Part shown: positions 8,892-17,816 of the stretch, piece by piece | How the letters are laid out: every line of letters starts with the position of its first letter | Position numbering within the stretch: position 1 is the stretch's first letter | Assembly (NCBI GenBank): GCA_963819175.1 | Contig: CAWFVJ010000011.1 | Location: forward strand, 36,561 to 100,560 | Length of the DNA: 64,000 nucleotides | DNA from: CAWBRT01 sp963819175 | GTDB taxonomy: Bacteria; Acidobacteriota; Terriglobia; Terriglobales; Acidobacteriaceae | Direction: 5' to 3' | Position numbers and translations under genes: made by a program | Notes under the pieces: model-generated | Seen by the model: only the letters and a program-made list of their open reading frames with translations | What the model was told of the DNA's origin: nothing | The model's database searches: none

Positions 8892-9036
8892 TTCTTTCCT
8901 CAGTACCACAAGGTTGTTTCTCTCGTAAGAATGACAACACAAATGCTACGCATCACAGATTTCCAGTTCCCTAAGGGTGGCTACTCCGCTTGTTCCGGCA
9001 ATGAGGACGCAAGCGAGAAGTCGTCTGCGCCGCAAG

Positions 9037-10026
9037 TCAATCCATCCGCAACAGAAGCTTTCCCTTGGTACCTCGGGCCTCCAACAGTTCATGGGCCTGC
9101 CGAGCCGCGGTTAGTGGGAACTCCCGGTCAATAGTCAGGGTTATCTTTCCCTTTGCCACCGCCTGGAACAACTCGGTTGCCCGCCACCGCACTTCTTCAG
9201 CACTGGCGGTGTAGTCTGCAAGATGTGGGCGTGTGAAATACACCGAGCCTGCTTCCGCGAGTTGCAGAGGTTCAATGGCGGCAACCTGGCCCGAACTCGC
9301 ACCGTACATTATGCATAGCCCGCGGCGCTTCAGCGAGCGAATACTGCGGTGGATCGTATCTTTGCCTACCGAGTCGTACACTACGTCGACACCCCGGCCT
9401 CCGGTAATTTCCATCACCGCCTCGCGAAAATCGGTTTCGCGATAGAGGATCGTATGGTCCGCACCGCAGGCTTTGGCGATGGCGGCTTTTTCCGCGTTTC
9501 CGACCGTAGCAATAACGGATGCGCCCCGCAGCTTGGCCAACTGGATCAGTAGTTGCCCCACTCCGCCGGCGCCGGCATGGATCAGGCAGGATTGGTTTGG
9601 CCCGAGCGAGAATGCCGAATGGGTTAAGTAATGGGCCGTGGAGCCTTGCAACATGAGTCCCGTTGCCACGGGCAACGAGACATCATTGGGAATACTTGTT
9701 AAGCGCCAGGTGGGCACCACGGCATATTCGGCGTAGCTGCCCCGAGACAGGCAATAAGCGACACGGTTGCCCAGTTGGAACTCTTTCACCTCTTCCCCGA
9801 GTTCGGCCACGGTGCCCGCGCCTTCCATGCCAAGGATCATGGGCAGCGGCGTCTTGTAGGTATGAGAGCGCGCATAGCTGCCGTTTCGCATGTAAACGTC
9901 AATGAAGTTGATCCCCGCGAATGCAATCTTAACCACTACCTCGCCCTTGCCGGGTCTGGGCTGTTCAACTTCGGCAAGGGCAAGTTCATCGGGGCCGCCG
10001 AACCGAGCAATATTGATGGCTTTCAT
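9037..10026 (-). CDS. Zinc-independent quinone oxidoreductase (MDR family)
   Basis: A 329-residue medium-chain dehydrogenase/reductase of the QOR/zeta-crystallin branch. It carries the signature INFIDVYMRNGSY and the NADPH-binding HAGAGGVGQLLIQLAK loop, and lacks the catalytic-zinc cysteines. The C-terminal ITLTIDREFPLTAARQAHE is typical. The product should reduce quinones or enones with NADPH. The ATG at 10026 has GCGGAG seven bases upstream; the longer frame would need a GTG at 10044. It lies 31 bases after an MFS gene, probably in the same transcript. Confidence 0.88.
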   Translation of the reverse strand: MKAINIARFGGPDELALAEVEQPRPGKGEVVVKIAFAGINFIDVYMRNGSYARSHTYKTPLPMILGMEGAGTVAELGEEVKEFQLGNRVAYCLSRGSYAEYAVVPTWRLTSIPNDVSLPVATGLMLQGSTAHYLTHSAFSLGPNQSCLIHAGAGGVGQLLIQLAKLRGASVIATVGNAEKAAIAKACGADHTILYRETDFREAVMEITGGRGVDVVYDSVGKDTIHRSIRSLKRRGLCIMYGASSGQVAAIEPLQLAEAGSVYFTRPHLADYTASAEEVRWRATELFQAVAKGKITLTIDREFPLTAARQAHELLEARGTKGKLLLRMD

Positions 10027-10057
10027 GACGTTCTCCGCAAACACTTAAACTACCCGG

Positions 10058-11431
10058 CTAAGCAGTCTTTCCCTCGGTGATGGAATCGCGCGACCAGACG
10101 AGGGGCTTGTCCGGTCGCAGGAAGACCGCCGTGACAGCTCCGACCACGAGCATACCAACAATGCATAAGAAGGCGTTGTCCCAGCTGTGTGTCCTATCGA
10201 TGATCCAGCCAATGATAGGCGGTGAGATGACTCCGGCGAGTCCGGCGCCGACGTTCATCATGCCCGCGGCGATGCCGGCAAAGTCCCGGGTAATATCCAT
10301 GGGAATCGACCACACTGCGCCCACGATGAGTTCGAGAAAGAAGAATGACCCACTGATAAGCAGAGTTACAGCCGTGACGTTCTTGGTGAGCATCGTCGAA
10401 TACAGTAAGCCAGCCGAGGTCAACATGAAAATGCTGATGAGGAGGTTCCTCGCCATGCGCTTATTGCCGGTCTTGGTGTAAACCCAATCGGAGAGGACTC
10501 CTCCCAATGCATCGCCGAAAAATCCCGCGGCGAAGGTCAAACCGGAGAGAAGTGCCGAGCCTTTCAGGTTCTGTCCAAGCCTGTTCATGAAATAGAGAGG
10601 TAGCCAGGAAACGAACAACCAAAGGCCGCATCCGTACGAGAACTGACATAACGAGACCGGCGCTATGCGCTTAGCGAGAGCTCCGACTGGAACGCGGCTC
10701 TTCTTGGTTGCCTTTGAGACAGGAGGCAGCTCCGCGAGTTCCTTCTCAGTAATCCGCGGGTGAGCTTGCGGCCGATCGCAGTAGAAGTAGGCCCATGCAA
10801 TAACCCAGACAACCGAAAGTAAGCCACAGACAAAGAACGCGGACCGCCACCCCCAGAAGGCCATAAGTACGGCGACCAGTGGTGGCGCGATGGTCATGCC
10901 CAGGCGTGCCGTGCTATGGGTTACACCCTGAATGAAACCGAACTTCTTCACGCTGTACCAGTCGCTCATGGCGGAAGTGGCGCCCGACCAAGCCGGTCCC
11001 TCGCCACAGCCCAAGCCAAAGCGGACGAGCACGAGCGTTATAAGACCGGTAATGAAGCCCGTGGCGAGGGTCGTGAGGGCGACCAAGGATGCGCACAGGA
11101 TCAGAGTCATGCGGGCGCCGATCTTCTTTGCGAACCATCCTCCAAATAATTGGCCGATCATGTAGGGCCAGAAAAACGCTGAGAAAGCGAACCCAATCTG
11201 GGTATTGGAAAGCGAAAAGTCTTGCATCATTTGCTTGGCGGTCATTGATATATTGACCCGATCCAGATACATGATGCAGTACATCAGTGAGAGAAGGAGC
11301 GTAACGCCGTTCGTAGCAGTGATGATTGGTTTCTTCCGCGCAGTATGAGTACCAATTGCAGTCGCGGATTGCAGCTGCTGCTCTGCCGCCATATCAACTT
11401 TCGTTTGTTCCGGTTCGGTTAGATCTTTCAT
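10058..11431 (-). CDS. MFS transporter, anion:cation symporter (ACS) family
   Basis: A 457-residue twelve-helix carrier of the sugar-acid/phthalate ACS type. The cytoplasmic N-terminus is followed by the MYLDRVNISMTAKQM helix-1 signature, GGWFAKKIGARM between helices 2 and 3, and the GLGCGEGPAWSG helix-4/5 segment. Such carriers import organic anions such as glucarate, galactonate or tartrate with protons. GGAGGCCGAA sits before the ATG at 11431, which is preferred to the ATG at 11443. It is first in the transcript with the quinone reductase. Substrate unknown. Confidence 0.85.
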   Translation of the reverse strand: MKDLTEPEQTKVDMAAEQQLQSATAIGTHTARKKPIITATNGVTLLLSLMYCIMYLDRVNISMTAKQMMQDFSLSNTQIGFAFSAFFWPYMIGQLFGGWFAKKIGARMTLILCASLVALTTLATGFITGLITLVLVRFGLGCGEGPAWSGATSAMSDWYSVKKFGFIQGVTHSTARLGMTIAPPLVAVLMAFWGWRSAFFVCGLLSVVWVIAWAYFYCDRPQAHPRITEKELAELPPVSKATKKSRVPVGALAKRIAPVSLCQFSYGCGLWLFVSWLPLYFMNRLGQNLKGSALLSGLTFAAGFFGDALGGVLSDWVYTKTGNKRMARNLLISIFMLTSAGLLYSTMLTKNVTAVTLLISGSFFFLELIVGAVWSIPMDITRDFAGIAAGMMNVGAGLAGVISPPIIGWIIDRTHSWDNAFLCIVGMLVVGAVTAVFLRPDKPLVWSRDSITEGKTA

Positions 11432-12149
11432 TTCGGCCTCCATTCACATTTACGTCGTTGAACGTCGTCACCGGCAATGAAAAGGTAGGAACCGCTCCCC
11501 ACCGTCATGTCGGCCTCACTTCTCCAGTCCTGTTTGCCTGCTAACAGATTGCTGTCCACTCCCCAATAGGCATCGCTTTTGCCAGCATTTGCCGTTGCCT
11601 GCCGGAAACAAGAACCTGCCCATACCTGAGCGCGACCTTCACCTGTTTTCTGCTCAAACAAATTATGCGAGTTGCTGGTGTGTGCACTGCAACTGATATG
11701 CCAATTGAAAATGCTGAAAACCCATGGGTAATTCGGCAATCGCACAAGTATCGATCAGTCGTGGGCCGACTATTGGTCCCTAAAGCCCAAAAGTGGGCCC
11801 GATTACTCGTCCACTTATCCCTCGGCGACCCCAAACATTCCATGCGGCCAGTGCCCTGCGAGGCTTCCGAAGGCAACCGAATCCCCAAAAAGGGGCCTAA
11901 GTCTCTGCCCCGTTCGTCGGCGCTTGGGCTTCGAAACATTGCGACCTCCGGTATGGCAAGTCACTTGCACACTGACGGGCATCGTTTGTGAAATTAGAGG
12001 TAGATCAGGCCAGCATAACTGTGGGAGTATCTCCCCGCAGGGGGAGAACGCAGGTGAAACGGCGTGTTCACGCCCTATCACCCGCAAGCTTAGCTGTGAA
12101 TCTCGATTGATATTGAGCATCAGCGTGAGGCAGCCGCAGAAGGTGGAAT
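11432..12149. promoter_or_regulatory. Long divergent promoter region with nested inverted repeats
   Basis: About 720 bases between two divergent MFS genes, with no frame resembling a protein. Two hairpins lie close to the plus-strand gene. TCTCCCC-GCAG-GGGGAGA is at 12030-12047. The nested repeat GGTGA...GGCGTG-TT-CACGCC...TCACC is at 12053-12083. Their position 67-120 bases before the 12150 start suggests an operator or leader attenuator. AAGGTGG precedes the start codon. The remainder shows nothing recognisable. Confidence 0.4.
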
Positions 12150-13532
12150 ATGATGGAAACTTCTAATGAAACTAGTGGCAACGTTGTTATTCCTGAAACT
12201 CAGGATATGACCGAGGCTAGTGGCGGAACTGCGGCTACTCGCCCCACCAAAAAGAGACATGTCGTCCTGTTTATCCTCTGCCTTCTGTATCTAATTTCCT
12301 ATTTGGATCGCACTGCCATTGCCGTTGCTGCTCCGCAGATAATGAAGGAGTTCAGTTTCAGCAAGACCCAGATGGGTATCGTATTTTCGGCTTTCTTTTA
12401 TACCTATGCGATCTTCCAGATCGCCGGAGGTATGCTGGGGGACTATTACGGTCCGAGGAGAGTCTTAACACTCTTAATGAGCTGGTGGTCCGTCTTTACC
12501 ATTGTCACAGGCATGGCTTGGAACATGGCCTCAATGTTTGTAATCAGGCTGATGTTCGGTCTCGGTGAAGCCGGGGGATTTCCCGTCGCAACCAGGGCAA
12601 TGGCTACATGGTTCCGACCGGAGGACCGGGGAAATCTGCAAGGCATTACCCATGCGGCATCTCGCTTCGGTGCAGCGATATCACCGCCGGTCGCGGTGTT
12701 TCTGATGCTGAAATACGGATGGAGGGCAGTCTTTTATGCCCTTGGGCTCATGGGCCTGCTCTGGGCCGTTGCCTTTTATTTCTATTATCGGGACAACCCT
12801 AAAGATCACAAGGGTGTGAACGCTGCCGAAGTGAATCTGATAACGGCAAACAGAGTCAAAGTAGCAACCGTAAGAAAAGAAAAGAAGAAGATTCCTTGGG
12901 GCACGATACTCCGGAGTCGCCACATCTGGGCGCTGGTATTTTCAGATTTTTGTTACGGATATACCCTATGGGTCTATTTGACTTGGCTTCCCACTTACCT
13001 TGTCCAGAACAGGCATTTCAGCATATTGAAAATGGGGATCTATGCCACGTTCCCCTTGCTCGCCGGCATGGCCGGAGATATCGTTGGCGGATGGTCGTCC
13101 GATCACTTGTATAAGAAAACGGGTAACTTAAGACTAGCTAGATGTTATTTGATTGGGGTCGCATTTGTCGCGTCAGTAACATTCACGCTTCTTGGGGCAT
13201 ATGCCCAGAACGCCTATTCCGCGGTTTACCTGCTTTCTGCCGCCATGTTCTTCCTGGAGTGTTCTAATTCCAATCTCTGGGCCATAGCGATGGATTTGGG
13301 TGGCGATCATTTTGCTGGGACTGTTTCTGGGTTTATGAACACCGGTCAGGGTGTTGCCGGAATGATTTCACCTATTGCATTCGGTGCTATCATTGACGCA
13401 ACTGGTTCCTGGACTATTCCGTTCTTTGTCAGCACCATGGTTCTGCTATTAGGAGCTATCTCTATATTGACGATTAATCCATCAAAGTCTATCGATGCAG
13501 TGCCAGAGTTCAAGACGGCGCAGGCAGGATAG
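12150..13532 (+). CDS. MFS transporter, ACS family
   Basis: A 460-residue carrier with twelve predicted helices and a polar N-terminal tail of about 40 residues. Family signatures are YLDRTAIAVAAPQIM in helix 1, GGMLGDYYGPRR in loop 2-3 and GLGEAGGFPVATRAM in helix 4/5. It is a distant paralogue of the 10058-11431 carrier and probably also moves a carboxylate. Two adjacent ATGs (12150, 12153) follow AAGGTGGAAT. The codon use is slightly AT-richer than the neighbours. Confidence 0.85.
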   Translation: MMETSNETSGNVVIPETQDMTEASGGTAATRPTKKRHVVLFILCLLYLISYLDRTAIAVAAPQIMKEFSFSKTQMGIVFSAFFYTYAIFQIAGGMLGDYYGPRRVLTLLMSWWSVFTIVTGMAWNMASMFVIRLMFGLGEAGGFPVATRAMATWFRPEDRGNLQGITHAASRFGAAISPPVAVFLMLKYGWRAVFYALGLMGLLWAVAFYFYYRDNPKDHKGVNAAEVNLITANRVKVATVRKEKKKIPWGTILRSRHIWALVFSDFCYGYTLWVYLTWLPTYLVQNRHFSILKMGIYATFPLLAGMAGDIVGGWSSDHLYKKTGNLRLARCYLIGVAFVASVTFTLLGAYAQNAYSAVYLLSAAMFFLECSNSNLWAIAMDLGGDHFAGTVSGFMNTGQGVAGMISPIAFGAIIDATGSWTIPFFVSTMVLLLGAISILTINPSKSIDAVPEFKTAQAG

Positions 13533-13647
13533 CCGTATGGATTGACATCGCAAGGGCTTGGTTCTAGATTCACGGACGGTGGCCAAAATCGCTTGCAAGA
13601 TCACAAAAGTCGTGGATTGCTTCGCTTAGCAGAAAGGGCTTAAAAGG

Positions 13648-14934
13648 GTGTTGCCCAAAGATACCTCGAAACAATCCACGGTTCGTCTGTCCTCGGTTCG
13701 ATTGATCAGTTTCCTTGTTCTCGCGCAGGTCTGCTCAATGCTCGGCTCCGCCGCGTTTGCATCGATTCTGGTCAAAATGGTGAGCTTATGGCACCTTGAC
13801 CCCACCCGCGCCGGATGGATAGGGGGCGCCTACTTCCTCGGCTACTCGGTGGGAGTGCCCCTGCTGGTCGCCTTGACCGACCGCTTCGACCCGCGCGCGA
13901 TATACCTCACGAGTTGCGCGATAGGCGTGATCGCCAACACAGGGCTTTCATTTGTTGCGCACGGATTCTGGGGTGCGTTCTGGTTCCAGGCGCTGGCAGG
14001 ATTAGCCATCGGCGGGACATACATGCCTGGTCTTCGCCTCCTGACTAGCCGCCTGGCAGGCCGCACTCGCATCCGCGCGGTTCCCTACTACACCACAGCA
14101 TTCGCCGTAGGCACGAGTCTTTCTTTTCTTATCTGTGGCTGGATGGCCGAACGTTACGGATGGCAGGCGGCATTTCTCGCGGGTGGGTTCGGCTCAGTGC
14201 TGGCGGCAGTGCTGGCGATCCTCGGTACCTGGCGAATCCCAGTTCAACCTGACTTGAACGTCGCACCCAAGCGTCACCCTCTGGATTTTCGTCCCGTATT
14301 CCGCAACCGTAAGGCCGTCGGCTATATGCTCGCATACGGTGGCCATTGCTGGGAGCTGTTCGCTTTCCGGACATGGCTGCCGACCTACCTCCTGTTCGCA
14401 TGGCACCGGTTCAGCAGTGCCAACCCTGGGTTAACCGTATCGCGATGGTCGATGCTGATCGTCCTGATCGGAGTGCCTGCCAGCATCATCGGCGCTGAGT
14501 CCGCAAACACGGAGAAGCGAAATTCTCTCATTCGACGCTTCGAGTTCGCCAGCATCGCCATCTGCATGTTGAGCGTGATCTCGGCCAATGTGTCCTTCCC
14601 GCTCGCAATTCTCGCGCTGTTCGCGTACAGCGTCGCAGTTGCCGCCGATTCAGGTGCGCTCACGGCCGGCACAGTCGCGGTAGCACGGCCCGACGAGCAG
14701 GGGATGACCTTGGGGATCTATTCTCTTCTCGGCTTCATTGGTGGAGCGGCGGGCCCGCTGGCAGTTGGCGCTCTTGTTGATCTTGGGGGAGGTTTCGGCA
14801 GCACGCATGCCTGGTATCTGGGTTTTGCTGCTATGGGCACGGGATCGGTGCTTGCCGCAATCGCCATCTCATTCGTCGCCATCCCGGCACAAACCACGGC
14901 ACAGGCTGGAGCGGAAGGGCACGGAAGTTGCTAA
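13648..14934 (+). CDS. MFS transporter
   Basis: A 428-residue major facilitator protein starting at a GTG. Helix 1 (LISFLVLAQVCSMLGSAAFA), the GWIGGAYFLGYSVGVPLLV segment and the TDRFDPR loop 2-3 motif mark a CynX/NreB-like or uncharacterised MFS branch rather than ACS. The central cytoplasmic loop is short. It follows the preceding carrier by 115 bases on the same strand. The start codon choice is weak because no strong Shine-Dalgarno is seen. Substrate unknown. Confidence 0.75.
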   Translation: MLPKDTSKQSTVRLSSVRLISFLVLAQVCSMLGSAAFASILVKMVSLWHLDPTRAGWIGGAYFLGYSVGVPLLVALTDRFDPRAIYLTSCAIGVIANTGLSFVAHGFWGAFWFQALAGLAIGGTYMPGLRLLTSRLAGRTRIRAVPYYTTAFAVGTSLSFLICGWMAERYGWQAAFLAGGFGSVLAAVLAILGTWRIPVQPDLNVAPKRHPLDFRPVFRNRKAVGYMLAYGGHCWELFAFRTWLPTYLLFAWHRFSSANPGLTVSRWSMLIVLIGVPASIIGAESANTEKRNSLIRRFEFASIAICMLSVISANVSFPLAILALFAYSVAVAADSGALTAGTVAVARPDEQGMTLGIYSLLGFIGGAAGPLAVGALVDLGGGFGSTHAWYLGFAAMGTGSVLAAIAISFVAIPAQTTAQAGAEGHGSC

Positions 14935-15124
14935 CGATCCAAAAGCATGGGATGACGAGCAAGTTGTAGTCTTCCATTGGATGGTTGCAGGCGCAACTAC
15001 CATGCGCGCCGACCAACCAATTCTCACCTCGTCCTTGCCTTAACTTTCTCCTCTGGAGTGTTCGACAGCCTGAAAGTCCTCGAGCATGACCTCAAGTTCG
15101 GCGAGTGTGATCTCGTCGATGCCG

Positions 15125-15222
15125 GATCGCAAGAATAGTAGGCACTACCACTGCACTAGGATGGGACCGAAGTGTTATTCAGCACGTCATCGTAATCAAG
15201 CGCATGTGCCATGGTGCCGTTA
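15125..15222 (-). pseudogene. Relic of an MmgE/PrpD gene
   Basis: About 95 bases resemble 21412-21510 inside the intact MmgE/PrpD gene. They share AGCACGTCATC, AATCAAGCGCATG and GCCATGGTGCCGTT in the same order and orientation. Read on the minus strand it encodes NGTMAHALDYDDVL. A one-base insertion near 15177 breaks the frame relative to the intact copy. The flanks do not match. The rest of the 14935-15251 gap has no gene; a short minus-strand frame at about 15042-15128 (ITLAELEVMLEDFQAVE, then a stop) may be another gene end. Confidence 0.7.
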
Positions 15223-15251
15223 ACCGTCCTCGTCATTCTGCATGCTGTCCG

Positions 15252-16430
15252 CTAGTTGATTCCGCCAGTGCTCGCTTTTGTGGCATGTCCCTGTAGGAAG
15301 TCTCTTACTGTTTCAGCGTCACACGCGGCGAAGCGCCTCGCATTCAACTGGTCCAGCGAAAGCGAAGTCTTGCCGGTCACAATGAACTCGGAAAGCAAAT
15401 CTCCCACCGACGGCGCCAGGGCGAAACCATGACCGCTAAAGCCCGTTGCTACCAGGAAGCCATCGAGACCGTCGACTTCACCAAGCGCCGGCAAAGAATC
15501 GATACTGCAAGCCTCCAGGCTGTTCCAGATTCTGATTACGTTCAGATTGGCAGTTACGGGAATAACGGCCGTGACTTCCCGAGCACTTCCGTTGGGGCTG
15601 CCGGGTTTTGGCCAGCCGCGATCCACCGCCATATCCGCGATTCCCGGCCAGCCGCCTCCGATCACGAATTGTCCCTGCGGCATTTGCTTCACGCTCAGGC
15701 CGCGTCCAAGGCAGGACACGACCGGTTTGAGCATGGCTGGCGCCCGCTCGGTCACCATCATCTGTTTCGCCTGCGCGCGGATGGGAAGATCGATCCCGAG
15801 TTGCGAACACAGCGTTGTCGCCCATGCTCCCGCCGCGTTGATCACCCAACGGCTGGCGATGAAGCCCATCGACGACTCCACGCCCACGATTCGGTTCTTC
15901 TCCCGCCGGACGCTATGGACCTTGGTGCGAGTGCAAATCTTGCAACCATAGCGCCTCGCGGCAGCCGCGAAGGCTCTAGTGACTAATATGGGATTGGCAA
16001 AACCATCTGCAGGCGTGTAACTGCCGGCAATCATCTGCGATCCCGCGGCCGGCACTAATTCACGCAGCTCGCTGCCGTACACCATGCGTATATCAAGTCC
16101 GCCTGCCTTCTGGCGTTCGACAGATGCTTCCAGCGGAGCGACTTGGTCTTCGCGTTCCGCCAAATTGACGTGGCCTACCCGGCGGTATTCCAAGTCAGCG
16201 CCCAGTTCCTGCTCCAGCGTCTTCCACATCGGATTCGCGGCCATCGCCAGAGGCAGTTCAGCGGCCGCCCGGTTCTGCTGACGGACTCCGCCCGCGCTTC
16301 CGCCCGAGGCCGCGCAGGCAATCTCGTTCTTTTCCAGCAACGTCACGCACAAACCGGCGCGCGCCAGGTGGTAAGCACATGCGCCGCCAATTACGCCGCC
16401 CCCAATCACAACTACGTCTGCGTTCTCCAC
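15252..16430 (-). CDS. FAD-dependent amine/D-amino-acid oxidoreductase (DadA/SoxB-like)
   Basis: A 392-residue flavoprotein of the DAO family. The dinucleotide motif VVVIGGGVIGGACAYHLARAG begins at residue 5. The WVINAAGAWA segment and the C-terminal LVATGFSGHGFALAPSVGD are typical of sarcosine oxidase beta, glycine oxidase and DadA. It should oxidise a secondary or primary amine to an imine. The best start is a GTG at 16430 with GAGGA very close upstream. It is the most downstream gene of a minus-strand catabolic cluster. Confidence 0.82.
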   Translation of the reverse strand: MENADVVVIGGGVIGGACAYHLARAGLCVTLLEKNEIACAASGGSAGGVRQQNRAAAELPLAMAANPMWKTLEQELGADLEYRRVGHVNLAEREDQVAPLEASVERQKAGGLDIRMVYGSELRELVPAAGSQMIAGSYTPADGFANPILVTRAFAAAARRYGCKICTRTKVHSVRREKNRIVGVESSMGFIASRWVINAAGAWATTLCSQLGIDLPIRAQAKQMMVTERAPAMLKPVVSCLGRGLSVKQMPQGQFVIGGGWPGIADMAVDRGWPKPGSPNGSAREVTAVIPVTANLNVIRIWNSLEACSIDSLPALGEVDGLDGFLVATGFSGHGFALAPSVGDLLSEFIVTGKTSLSLDQLNARRFAACDAETVRDFLQGHATKASTGGIN

Positions 16431-16485
16431 TTCCTCATAGCTCCGTTTGTTCGATCTAAGAACACGCTTCGAGGCGAGATACTGC

Positions 16486-17688
16486 CTACGATTTCGTCAA
16501 CGTAGGAGTCATTTTCTCGATCCAGGCAGCGCCTCCCATGCTCTTAGCTCCCTTTTCGGCATTCTTGCGGTATCCCCACGCCGACAGTGCCAGGCAAGCA
16601 ACCTTGTCCTCATCGATCTCCACGCCAAGTCCAGGCGTGTCGAGCACAGGATAGTGATTACCTGTGATCTCCGGCTGTCTAGTGAATATTTCATCGCGTA
16701 TTGCCGGCACGTGGTTGGCGTATGTCTCGAGGCAAACAAAGTTCGGAATGGTAGCAGATAGTTGTATGGCAGCTGCACACGCAATGGGACCGTACGGATT
16801 GTGCGGCGCTACGCCAATAACATAGGCTTCTGCCATACTGGCGATCTTTCGCGCCTCAGTCAGTCCACCCACGCGCAGTATTGAGGGTTGAAGAATACCA
16901 ACCGCCTGCCGCTCAATAATGGGGAGAAAGTCGCTGCGACCGATCAACCGCTCTCCCGCTGCCAGCCGCACTCGCGTGCTACGCGAGAGCGCACACATGA
17001 TTTCCGGATTTTCCGCAGCTACCGGTTCTTCCACGAAGAGAAGGTTGAACTCTTCAATCGCATGACAGAACTGTGCAGCCGACATAAGGTCGAGGCGACG
17101 CCAGACATCGACCATCAGATCAATATCAGGACCGACGGCGCGGCGGATCGCCCCCACCTCATCCACTGCCCGTCGCATGTCAGCCGACGTGAGCACATAG
17201 CATTGCTCCAGCTGAGGTAGAAAACGGAAGGGATACCATTTCAGCCCGGTCGATCCGGTGGCGACAGCTTGTTGTGCTTTCTCTACGAGACCTTCTAGCG
17301 ACTCCGCCCCGCGGTACCACTGGTTCAGATAAACTGGAATGCGATCGCGATATGGCCCGCCCAGCAAACGGTGAACTGGGGCTCCCATTACCTTGCCAGC
17401 AATGTCCCAAAGCGCCTGATCGAGGGCTGAAAGCGCGCACATCTCCGCAGGTCCACCGCACCAGAAATAGCCTTCGTACAGCGCTGCCCTGTGCCGCTCG
17501 ACACCGAAAGGACTCTTGCCAATCAGGTACTCGGCAGCCGACGAAACTGCCGTAGCAACCGACAGCCCGCGATAGTCAAGCGTACCCTCCCCGACCCCGA
17601 CAATCCCATCGCTAGTCTCGACGACAGCGATCACCCACTGTTTCCATTCAGCATCAAGCACGTACACACGGACATCAGTGATTTTCAT
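16486..17688 (-). CDS. Mandelate racemase/galactonate-dehydratase-type enolase-superfamily enzyme
   Basis: A 400-residue MR-subgroup protein. Its segments MVDVWRRLD, LLFVEEPVAAENPE, RLAAGERLIGR, ILQPSILRVGG and VAPHNPYGPI match the GalD/DgoD pattern: acid metal ligands on three barrel strands and a late His-containing VAPHNP loop. It probably dehydrates a sugar acid or related hydroxy acid. The ATG at 17688 with GGGA six bases before is preferred to 17700. It shares a strand with the DAO gene (55 bases) and the opine dehydrogenase gene. Confidence 0.8.
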   Translation of the reverse strand: MKITDVRVYVLDAEWKQWVIAVVETSDGIVGVGEGTLDYRGLSVATAVSSAAEYLIGKSPFGVERHRAALYEGYFWCGGPAEMCALSALDQALWDIAGKVMGAPVHRLLGGPYRDRIPVYLNQWYRGAESLEGLVEKAQQAVATGSTGLKWYPFRFLPQLEQCYVLTSADMRRAVDEVGAIRRAVGPDIDLMVDVWRRLDLMSAAQFCHAIEEFNLLFVEEPVAAENPEIMCALSRSTRVRLAAGERLIGRSDFLPIIERQAVGILQPSILRVGGLTEARKIASMAEAYVIGVAPHNPYGPIACAAAIQLSATIPNFVCLETYANHVPAIRDEIFTRQPEITGNHYPVLDTPGLGVEIDEDKVACLALSAWGYRKNAEKGAKSMGGAAWIEKMTPTLTKS

Positions 17689-17746
17689 ATTGATTCCCAT
17701 ATTCCTGATAAAACATGTATGTCATAACTTTTGATTGCCGCAGTTA

Positions 17747-17780
17747 GAGGCCTGAATGCTCCTATGGGCGTTCAGGCCTC
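17747..17780. terminator. Stable hairpin between opine dehydrogenase and MR/MLE genes
   Basis: The 10-base arms GAGGCCTGAA and TTCAGGCCTC are perfect inverse complements. They extend through TGC/GCG by one wobble and two pairs, leaving an 8-base loop. The element lies just after the opine dehydrogenase stop in the minus-strand reading direction. There is no T-run, so it could be a Rho-type pause, an mRNA stabiliser or an attenuator for the next gene. Confidence 0.5.
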
Positions 17781-17816
17781 AAGCAAGCACCGGTGAGGCG
17801 CAACAAAGAATTCCGG

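Noticed and set aside
8892..9036. Cobalamin riboswitch before glmS
   Set aside because: The gap is only 145 bases and no B12-box-like sequence is visible.
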